Assembly: GCA_964349065.1 (NCBI GenBank)
Contig: CAYGEY010000011.1
Location: 1-30,118 of the forward strand
Direction of reading: 5' to 3'
From: CAYGEY01 sp964349065
GTDB lineage: Bacteria; Patescibacteriota; Gracilibacteria; 1-14-2-50-48-13
Length of the DNA: 30,118 nucleotides
Shown here: positions 24,733 through 30,118 of the stretch, in pieces
Position numbering within the stretch: the stretch's first letter is position 1
Layout: every line of letters begins with the position of its first letter
The notes under the pieces: generated by a model
What the model was told of the DNA's origin: nothing
Seen by the model: the letters and a program-made list of their open reading frames with translations, nothing else
Database searches by the model: none
Program-made: the position numbers and the translations under genes

Positions 24733-26727
24733 TTATTCTCCCATTAGATAATACCTCGCATACAATAATATCTTAGAGAGTTCGGCTCTATTTAAAGGAT
24801 CATTTGGTCTGAATGTCTTATTCGTATCATCTCCTTTGATTATCCCAAGCTCTTTTGCATATTCTACATACGTTCCATCAAGTGAATTTATATCTACATC
24901 AGTGAATGACCCCTTAGTATATGTTGGTAGTTTCAAATCTTTTAATTCCAATACATTCCTAATCATCTCCATTCGAGTTAATGGTCTATTCAAATCCAAA
25001 TCTTTATCTTTCGTGAGTGAGAGGCCGATATCTTCAGCTTTAGCCAGGAATCCTTCAGCCCAATGATGTGTATTTTTAGTATTCTTTGGCGCATGATTTG
25101 CTTGTTCCTTATGCATGATGGTGAGTATTAGTTTAAGCCCTTCACCAACGGTAACTTGATTTTCTGGTTTAAAAATATCAAGGGGTTTTCCAGCACCATC
25201 TTTGTATCCTGATACAACTTTATCATCAAAAAGTGAGTGTACAAATGAGGCATACCACGCAGTATCAGATACATCAAGAAACGGTAAGGTTTTACTTTCT
25301 ACTTTTCTTTTCGTGCTTCCTTCAATATTTGAGTCAAAGATTCTTTGTATAGAGACAAGATTTGTTACTAGCGTCTCATGCGAAGATGTATTGGCTGAGT
25401 TCATGAGATTTTGAAAAGCGTCGTAGAATCCGTTATCATAAAACAGAGTAGCTTTTAAAGTTCCAAACATTTTCTTTACAACTTGTGTATTATCAAAAGT
25501 AAACTTCAGTTTTACCAGCTCAAATTGGCTCTCCAAAGCCGCAACATTACTGAGTTGTTCAATGAATGAAGGAAGTACTAATGATGTCGTGTCTGAGCGA
25601 AGCGAAAGTGCAAACTTAAGCAGAGCATCTTTGTAATCAGTAGGTAGTGCACGGATTTTAACCCAAAGCCCTGGAGTTATACTATCAAATCGATCCAGAA
25701 GCCTCATTAGAAGTGGTTCATTGATATTATTTAACAATGATTTCCATTCAGCAATTTCCTCACCATCAGAGATGCCCGCACTATCTGCTACATCCTGAGG
25801 TAATAATCCTTCAAGTAGATATGCTTTTCGTTGCACTCGAAGAGGTAGTTCACTTATTTTTTCTCTGCCTGCGACAAGCAGTCGATCATACAACCTACCT
25901 TGCATATTAGTTAGTTTTGAAAAATCCAAACCTGCAAGTTCACTTTTTGAGAGCTTATCCAAATAGTCATTTGACGCATAGAGGAGATATGATGGATCTT
26001 TTAAGGTTGATCCTGAAGCCGTCATGATCTGACCCTTACCGCAACTCTTGTTATAAAAAGCCCATTCTTCACACTGGCTACCGTCCAGGAAAGAGCAGAC
26101 TCCATATTCACCATGTATACCGTTTAATATATTCAGTTTCCCTCCATTATTTATACAGTTTGTTGAAGCCGGGTTTGCCATACCGACGATCGTTCCGCCA
26201 AGTGATGATCCTGTTCCCGTTGTATTAATTGGAGTATCTGTATGAAGAAAAACTTTTGAAATTTTGATTGAAGTTCCACTTGCAGTTGTCTTTACTAATT
26301 CATCATGATCAATGAAATAGGAAAGGGGAGTCTCTAATAATGTACCATTTGTTGATTTAAAAGTAACTGTCTGAGAACCCGTATTAGGAGTTACTCGTAA
26401 ATATATTCCGTCATAATTGGAATTAATATCAGAATTAAATTCCAATGTTGCTCCTTCTTTTGTAATAAGTCTATCATTTGACTCCTTAAACCAAAGTGTT
26501 CGAAGTACAATCATATTTCCACTGGAAACTTTAATGTTTCCATCCCAAATTTCAGGGGCAAGAGTAGTAGGCAATTTATCGTTGATATCACCCCACATAA
26601 AAAGAAGTTGTGCATCTTTGATGTTGACAGTTTCAGCACCTTGGGTTTGTGGAAATGAAGTAATAAAAAGAGAAAGGAAAAGTATAACAACAGCGATCAT
26701 TTGAACTTTTGAGTGTGAGCGAGTCAT
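24733..26727 (-). CDS. Secreted SLH-domain protein
   Basis: 664 residues from ATG 26727: basic N-terminus, hydrophobic signal (MIAVVILFLSLF...), likely cleavage near ...TQGAET. The middle (about 30-430) is large and unrecognised; it includes SCGKGQIM/CEEWAF cysteines and helical segments. The C-terminal 190 residues contain three SLH-like repeats: FLDVSDTAWYASFVHSLF...DIFKPENQVTVGEGLKL, HWAEGFLAKAEDIGL...LNRPLTRMEMI, and FTDVDINSLDGTYVEYAKELGIIKG...TFRPNDPLNRAELSKIL. Known: SLH domains attach proteins to cell-wall polymers. A longer reading to 26883 is rejected because its first 52 residues cross the hairpins and lack signal-like order. Confidence 0.82.
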   Translation of the reverse strand: MTRSHSKVQMIAVVILFLSLFITSFPQTQGAETVNIKDAQLLFMWGDINDKLPTTLAPEIWDGNIKVSSGNMIVLRTLWFKESNDRLITKEGATLEFNSDINSNYDGIYLRVTPNTGSQTVTFKSTNGTLLETPLSYFIDHDELVKTTASGTSIKISKVFLHTDTPINTTGTGSSLGGTIVGMANPASTNCINNGGKLNILNGIHGEYGVCSFLDGSQCEEWAFYNKSCGKGQIMTASGSTLKDPSYLLYASNDYLDKLSKSELAGLDFSKLTNMQGRLYDRLLVAGREKISELPLRVQRKAYLLEGLLPQDVADSAGISDGEEIAEWKSLLNNINEPLLMRLLDRFDSITPGLWVKIRALPTDYKDALLKFALSLRSDTTSLVLPSFIEQLSNVAALESQFELVKLKFTFDNTQVVKKMFGTLKATLFYDNGFYDAFQNLMNSANTSSHETLVTNLVSIQRIFDSNIEGSTKRKVESKTLPFLDVSDTAWYASFVHSLFDDKVVSGYKDGAGKPLDIFKPENQVTVGEGLKLILTIMHKEQANHAPKNTKNTHHWAEGFLAKAEDIGLSLTKDKDLDLNRPLTRMEMIRNVLELKDLKLPTYTKGSFTDVDINSLDGTYVEYAKELGIIKGDDTNKTFRPNDPLNRAELSKILLYARYYLMGE

Positions 26728-26775
26728 AACTAATAAATACAAAATAGAGGAGGAAGGTAAATAAACCTTGAAATC

Positions 26776-26803
26776 AATATACGAATAGTAATAAAAATAG
26801 CAA
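26776..26803 (-). promoter_or_regulatory. Possible promoter for the SLH-domain gene
   Basis: On the minus strand TTGCTA, 16-nt spacer, TATATT. Predicted start near 26769 gives a pyrimidine-rich leader of about 42 nt before ATG 26727, which supports the shorter start. No Shine-Dalgarno sequence on this strand. Confidence 0.45.
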
Positions 26804-26825
26804 TATTTTGGCTGTAATAAGCCAA

Positions 26826-26857
26826 AAAACACTTTACTATTTAGTGTAAAGTGTTTT
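26826..26857 (-). terminator. Hairpin between the ssb 3' element and the SLH gene
   Basis: A perfect 12-bp stem (AAAACACTTTAC with GTAAAGTGTTTT), 8-nt loop. On the minus strand its 3' arm does not run into a clean T tract, but a second small hairpin (TTTTGGC/GCCAAAA) follows immediately, so three hairpins are stacked downstream of ssb. Could be a backup terminator or a binding site. Confidence 0.5.
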
Positions 26858-26869
26858 GGTATGTTCATA

Positions 26870-26950
26870 AATAAAAAAGTCAAATGCTAGACTCTCCACA
26901 CATCGCGTTCACTCGGCGAAGTCGAGTCAACGCTATTTGACTTTTTTATT
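26870..26950 (-). repeat. 3'-end structured element, copy 5 (divergent, minus strand)
   Basis: Begins 10 nt after the ssb stop on the minus strand. The outer stem is 16 bp and perfect (26870-26885 with 26935-26950). Read on the minus strand, the core opens GACTCGA and closes TGGAGAGTC, giving a perfect second stem GACTC/GAGTC, and holds GTGAACG in the loop region. The TACCC/GGGTA closure and exact loop of the other copies are missing, so this is a probable but divergent member. Its orientation is again sense to the gene just upstream. Confidence 0.55.
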
Positions 26951-26960
26951 AATTACTAGC

Positions 26961-27428
26961 CTAGAACGGCACATCCTCAATAGATATCTCATCCTCTTCA
27001 ATTGCCGCTACCGGCACTTTCTTTTTTGCCGTTTTTGGTTCATTGACGATCTCTGTCACACTCGCCATAATATCACCGCCTTGTTGTTTCTCTCCATTTC
27101 CAGCTCGATCCAGCATTATCAAATTATCCAGATTGATCTCAGTTTTATAATGCTTTGTTCCATTGGTATCTTCCCACATTCTTGTTTGAAGCCGTCCCTC
27201 AACAAAAACTTTTTTTCCTTTCTGGCAGTACTGACTGATGATCTCCGCAAGCTTTCCCCAAGCAACACAGTTGTGAAATTCTGTATTTGTTTGCTTCTGA
27301 CCGCTACTGTCTGTATACGAACTATTCGTCGCAATTGAAAATGAACATACATTCTTGCCACTGTTTGTCTGTTTCATTTCCGGATCTTGCGTCATGTTTC
27401 CGATGAGCTGAGCTCTGTTTAAGTCCAT
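26961..27428 (-). CDS. ssb: Single-stranded DNA-binding protein
   Basis: Coats single-stranded DNA in replication, recombination and repair. The OB-fold spans about 1-110: MDLNRAQLIGNMTQDPEMK, VCSFSIATNS, TEFHNCVAWGKLAEI, GKKVFVEGRLQTRMWED. A variable, Lys/Ala-rich linker follows and the acidic tip ISIEDVPF matches the conserved DDIPF-type end used to recruit partner proteins. 155 residues is typical. It lies about 106 nt downstream of the VirB4-like gene on the same strand, so it may be cotranscribed. Start ATG 27428. Confidence 0.96.
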   Translation of the reverse strand: MDLNRAQLIGNMTQDPEMKQTNSGKNVCSFSIATNSSYTDSSGQKQTNTEFHNCVAWGKLAEIISQYCQKGKKVFVEGRLQTRMWEDTNGTKHYKTEINLDNLIMLDRAGNGEKQQGGDIMASVTEIVNEPKTAKKKVPVAAIEEDEISIEDVPF

Positions 27429-27534
27429 AAAAATTGGGTAAACAAAATATTCTTAAACCCAGAGTAAAACCTTTGAAAAAAAAATCAACAGTGAAAAGTA
27501 CGATTGTGTTGAAGAAGTATGACAACAGGAACCT

Positions 27535-29580
27535 TTACGCCGCATCCGACGGTGGCAACCCCTGACTTGCCTGCATCTTTAAAATCTCCTCTGGATTCGT
27601 TGTGACAATCATCCTCTCTGTATATGAGGCGATCACCTGGATGGCAACATGCTTGTTTCCTGCGAAAAATAACCCTTGTCCCACTCCACTATTCAAAAGC
27701 ATGTACTTCTCACCCTCAGTTAAATTAAACACTTTCGCAAGTGGCTCCACCGCGGCAGGGGATTGTTTCAGCAATATCTGCATCGCCGAGTTGGTCACAA
27801 TCGGTTTCCCATATGGAGATTTCATAAAGTCTTCAACGTCTTGAGTAATCGTCGTCACACCCAAATAATATTTTCGAGCTCTCTTTGCTAATCCAAAAAG
27901 AAATCTCGCCGAGTCTTCATTTTGCATCATGATCCAGGCCTCGTCTACAACGAGTAGTCGTTTTTTGAGTTTAGATCGTACCATGGTCCATATATAGTTG
28001 ACGATAATGTACATGGCTATCGGGCGAAGCCCCTCCTCAAGATCTCGGATATTAAACACCACGAGATTGTTATTGAGATCAATATTTGTCGGTTTATTAA
28101 AAAGTCCCGCAAATGTACCGGTAGTGTATTTTTCCAATCTTTGTGCGACATTTTCTCCCCCGGTCATATTTTTCAAGACATTCACAAAGTCTTCCATCGT
28201 CGGAACTTCTTTTTCAAAAGGTTTTTCTGTTTCGAATGTAATTCCTTTCAGACTGTATGTGTCTATAAGCGCTCGATCTATTACTGCTTCTTCACCGGCA
28301 GTCATAGAACCTAGCATCAGTTTAACCATTCCCGTAAGCGTTATGATAGCACTTCTTATCGTGTCCGCTGGATGATCCACGTCCGTTTCAGGCGACTGTG
28401 GTAAGTCAAATGGATTGATTCGTTCTTCGGAATTCAGAGACACGTTGAGGTACGTTCCGCCCACAGTTGAACAAAGGTTTTGGTATTCATTCTCTGGATC
28501 GATTATGATCACTTCCGTACCGAGCATGAGACTTCGCAAAATTTCAAGCTTGATGGTAAACGATTTACCCGCTCCGGATGTCGCAAAGATCACACTGTTC
28601 GCATTTGGTAATTTGAATCGGTCAAAGATAATCAAACTGTCGTTGTGCCTATTGATGCCGTACAAAATTCCTTCATTGGAAGTGAGATCCGAACTTGTAA
28701 ACGGAAAGCTGGATGAGAGGGGAGATGTATTCATATTTCGAGTCACATAGAGTTCATCTTGCCCAAACGGAAGGGTAGATGTCCATGCATGCTCCATTTG
28801 CATTCGGGCAGGTTTGGACATCACGAGCCGTCCTCCAAAAATACTTTGTACTTGCTTTGCTATGCTCTGTAATTTTTTCTCTTCATCTGCGTATACTGAA
28901 TAGTAGAGTGCGAATTCAAAGAACTTTTCTGAACCCCGTTGAAGAGCATCTCGGAGTTCTTCCGCATCTTGGTATGCAGCCTCTAGTGCCGGGTCTCGCG
29001 TGATTCCTTTGTCTTGATTCATATGAATCTGCGCAGATAACTGCGTCACTTTATTTCTCAAAAATTTCATAATTTTGCTCGAATCAACCGGATAGACGAA
29101 CATGGAAATATCCATGGTCGCGTCGATGTTGATGATGGGGGAGAGCCAGTTGGATTCAATAAACCGCGGGTAATTATAAACGAAATAACTCTGTGCAAAC
29201 ATACCGGAGACTTTCAGGTGGTCAAAAGTGATCTCCATACTATCTGGTGCTATGATGTGCTTGATTGAAGAAATACCGGCCTGATATTTTGTGGAGGCCT
29301 CTCGGAGAGCAATGCGCTCTTCGGTAGTGAGTTTTGCGTTGGGGTCGGTTGAGGGAGGAGTTGTTGTCTCTGCCGAGGGTGGTATTGATGCAGTAGTCTC
29401 CGTCTTCTTTCCTTCTTCTTTTTTTGGAGCAGGTTTCGTTGGTCCTAAATTCAAAGCTTCCAAAATCCCACTAAAAAAAGATTTCTTTTCTACTGCTTTG
29501 GGAGCAGGTGCTGGGGCTATTGGTGTGGCTGGTTTAGTAGTATCAACCGGTGCTATATTTTGAGGGGTAGTTGGATCCAT
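27535..29580 (-). CDS. VirB4-like / type IV secretion-type ATPase
   Basis: 681 residues. The first 90 are Pro/Thr/Ala-rich and likely disordered. From about 100 to 300 is the VirB4-type N-terminal domain, then the AAA-like motor: Walker A ATSGAGKS (333-340), LGTEVIIIDPENEY, Walker B KRLLVVDEAWIMM (about 545) and TITQDVEDF. Known: VirB4/TraC/TrbE ATPases power conjugation or pili; lone VirB4-like genes are common in Patescibacteria and may be linked to pili or DNA uptake. No VirB6, VirB8, VirB10 or relaxase is present here, so it is either a scattered system or a single-component use. Cytoplasmic, membrane-associated. Confidence 0.9.
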   Translation of the reverse strand: MDPTTPQNIAPVDTTKPATPIAPAPAPKAVEKKSFFSGILEALNLGPTKPAPKKEEGKKTETTASIPPSAETTTPPSTDPNAKLTTEERIALREASTKYQAGISSIKHIIAPDSMEITFDHLKVSGMFAQSYFVYNYPRFIESNWLSPIINIDATMDISMFVYPVDSSKIMKFLRNKVTQLSAQIHMNQDKGITRDPALEAAYQDAEELRDALQRGSEKFFEFALYYSVYADEEKKLQSIAKQVQSIFGGRLVMSKPARMQMEHAWTSTLPFGQDELYVTRNMNTSPLSSSFPFTSSDLTSNEGILYGINRHNDSLIIFDRFKLPNANSVIFATSGAGKSFTIKLEILRSLMLGTEVIIIDPENEYQNLCSTVGGTYLNVSLNSEERINPFDLPQSPETDVDHPADTIRSAIITLTGMVKLMLGSMTAGEEAVIDRALIDTYSLKGITFETEKPFEKEVPTMEDFVNVLKNMTGGENVAQRLEKYTTGTFAGLFNKPTNIDLNNNLVVFNIRDLEEGLRPIAMYIIVNYIWTMVRSKLKKRLLVVDEAWIMMQNEDSARFLFGLAKRARKYYLGVTTITQDVEDFMKSPYGKPIVTNSAMQILLKQSPAAVEPLAKVFNLTEGEKYMLLNSGVGQGLFFAGNKHVAIQVIASYTERMIVTTNPEEILKMQASQGLPPSDAA

Positions 29581-29641
29581 TGAGGGTAAGTGTACGTTAT
29601 TAGCTTCATTACAATTTTAGCACATTGTACTTAGTTTGACT

Positions 29642-29670
29642 TTGAAGTAACCTTTTCTGAAAGCCATAAT
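29642..29670 (+). promoter_or_regulatory. Possible promoter of the hairpin-rich non-coding stretch
   Basis: TTGAAG, 17-nt spacer, CATAAT, upstream of the hairpin series and pointing toward tRNA-Cys. The hexamers are moderate, so the assignment is tentative. Confidence 0.3.
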
Positions 29671-29745
29671 ATGATATGAAGTTATAAAAGTTTGTAATGT
29701 GTTTGCTGGATTATTTAATTTGCTATTGCATTTTTTTAAAAGTAT

Positions 29746-29869
29746 GTCATAAAGCGTATAAGAAAAATTTATGACTTCTACTTTTTACATTGGTTTTTTC
29801 CTTTTTATTTTTCCCAATGTAGAGAAGCAGTGAGTCAGATGCGTTGGTAACCATGGGTACTCCAGTACC
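29746..29869 (+). ncRNA. Candidate small RNA: series of hairpins upstream of tRNA-Cys
   Basis: In the 394-nt gap between the VirB4-like gene and tRNA-Cys no coding frame is convincing, but hairpins follow one another: GTCATAAA (29746-29753) with TTTATGAC (29768-29775); CTTCT plus TACATTGG (29786-29793) with CCAATGTA (29814-29821) plus AGAAG; and GGTAC/GTACC (29856-29869). A 34-nt palindrome follows. Orientation is assumed from the promoter-like site and the downstream T run. No known RNA family recognised. It could instead be an untranslated leader read from the other strand. Confidence 0.35.
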
Positions 29870-29880
29870 ATTAATCACCT

Positions 29881-29914
29881 AAACACCCTAGTATTGGCCA
29901 ATACTAGGGTGTTT
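29881..29914. terminator. Perfect 34-nt palindrome upstream of tRNA-Cys
   Basis: AAACACCCTAGTATTGG followed directly by its exact reverse complement, with no central spacer. As RNA it forms a stem of about 15 bp with a tiny loop. A T8 run (29925-29932) lies 10 nt downstream on the plus strand, rather far for a standard terminator. Its perfect symmetry also suits a protein-binding site or cruciform. A likely function is to end transcription of the upstream RNA before tRNA-Cys. Confidence 0.55.
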
Positions 29915-29974
29915 ATCCTTCTCATTTTTTTTCTTGCTCATATCCATGCCCTCACATATATTGCTTGAGTTCAT

Positions 29975-30048
29975 GGTGCCTTGGCCGAGTGGTTAGGCAG
30001 AGGTCTGCAAAACCTCGTACAGCAGTTCAATTCTGCTAGGCACCTCCA
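29975..30048 (+). tRNA. tRNA-Cys (GCA), CCA encoded
   Basis: Full cloverleaf: acceptor GGTGCCT/AGGCACC (7 bp), D arm GCC/GGC, anticodon stem GAGGT/ACCTC with loop CTGCAAA (anticodon GCA at 30007-30009), 4-nt variable loop GTAC, T arm AGCAG/CTGCT with loop TTCAATT, discriminator T at 30045, then encoded CCA. Position 54-55 region TTCAA is standard. It follows a strong palindrome and precedes a GC-rich hairpin, so it is probably a single tRNA unit. Confidence 0.97.
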
Positions 30049-30062
30049 GAAATAATGAAAAA

Positions 30063-30076
30063 ACCCCCGAAGGGGT
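30063..30076 (+). terminator. GC-rich hairpin after tRNA-Cys
   Basis: ACCCC, 4-nt loop CGAA, GGGGT. It lies 15 nt after the tRNA and is the only strongly GC stem in the region, but no T tract follows directly. It is a processing or weak termination signal at most. Confidence 0.35.
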
Positions 30077-30118
30077 AGGGTGAGATTAAAAATGAATGAT
30101 GATTTTTTATTTTAGTAG

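Noticed and set aside
26728..26883. Longer N-terminus for the SLH protein
   Set aside because: The extension crosses a hairpin and a probable promoter, and the signal peptide begins at the internal Met at 26727.
9521..26950. Repeated elements as a known self-cleaving ribozyme (hammerhead, twister or HDV type)
   Set aside because: I could not place the invariant core of any of these families (for example CUGAUGA...GAAA) in the copies.
29881..29914. Palindrome as an insertion-sequence end or CRISPR repeat
   Set aside because: It occurs only once in the window, with no transposase, spacer array or target duplication.
30092..30118. Possible start of a gene at the right edge (ATG at 30096)
   Set aside because: Only seven codons are visible and there is no ribosome site or promoter to support it.

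Overview
The window is AT-rich bacterial DNA with compact genes, short intergenic gaps and few Shine-Dalgarno sites. Every confident gene reads in the standard code, and at least two well-recognised genes (an ECF sigma factor and a P-type ATPase) end at TGA, so UGA is a stop here. The combination of small house-keeping genes, many membrane-anchored DsbA-like thioredoxins, a lone VirB4-like ATPase, SLH-domain and YceI proteins and a multi-pass CVYC protein of a type I associate with these genomes suggests a member of the Patescibacteria (candidate phyla radiation) that does not use genetic code 25. This assignment is an inference; no rRNA marker is present.

Layout. 1-3.3 kb: a lysozyme-like protein, an unknown protein, phosphoglycerate mutase and a small zinc-ribbon protein, all on +. 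3.3-5.6 kb (-): ECF sigma factor, an overlapping membrane protein that may be its partner, and a phospholipase D/cardiolipin synthase-like protein. 5.7-8.1 kb: an FBPase-like protein with an altered metal site, convergent with a DnaQ/GIY-YIG fusion nuclease. 8.05-8.46 kb: a non-coding stretch with a perfect consensus promoter and a long RNA-type hairpin, then a YceI-domain protein. 9.6-12.6 kb: a calcium-type P-ATPase divergent from a small potassium-channel protein. 12.7-16.6 kb (+): cysteine-desulfurase-like enzyme and three thioredoxin-fold proteins. 16.6-19.8 kb (-): a UvrD-like helicase fused to a PD-(D/E)XK nuclease. 19.9-22.8 kb: YihY/BrkB protein, coiled-coil protein, an anchored four-cysteine protein and a DsbA-like lipoprotein. 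22.8-26.7 kb: HflX, a UPF0489/ureohydrolase-like protein and an SLH protein. 26.9-29.6 kb (-): Ssb and a VirB4-like ATPase. 29.6-30.1 kb: a hairpin-rich non-coding stretch and tRNA-Cys.

The most unusual feature is a repeated structured element just after the stop codons of five genes (about 9521, 12586, 20773, 24640 and, on the minus strand, 26870). Each copy has a long outer stem whose sequence differs from copy to copy, enclosing a related core of about 40-50 nt with an inner stem that changes in a compensatory manner. All five lie in sense orientation relative to the gene immediately upstream. I do not recognise this family. It looks like a composite 3'-end RNA element or a small mobile core lodged inside terminator hairpins.

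Functional themes are disulfide/thiol chemistry outside the cytoplasm (four thioredoxin-fold proteins with CVYC, CPFC, CPYC and CPAC), DNA repair and processing (helicase-nuclease, DnaQ/GIY-YIG, Ssb) and envelope or ion homeostasis (P-ATPase, K+ channel, YihY, SLH, phospholipase-like protein, sigma factor pair).
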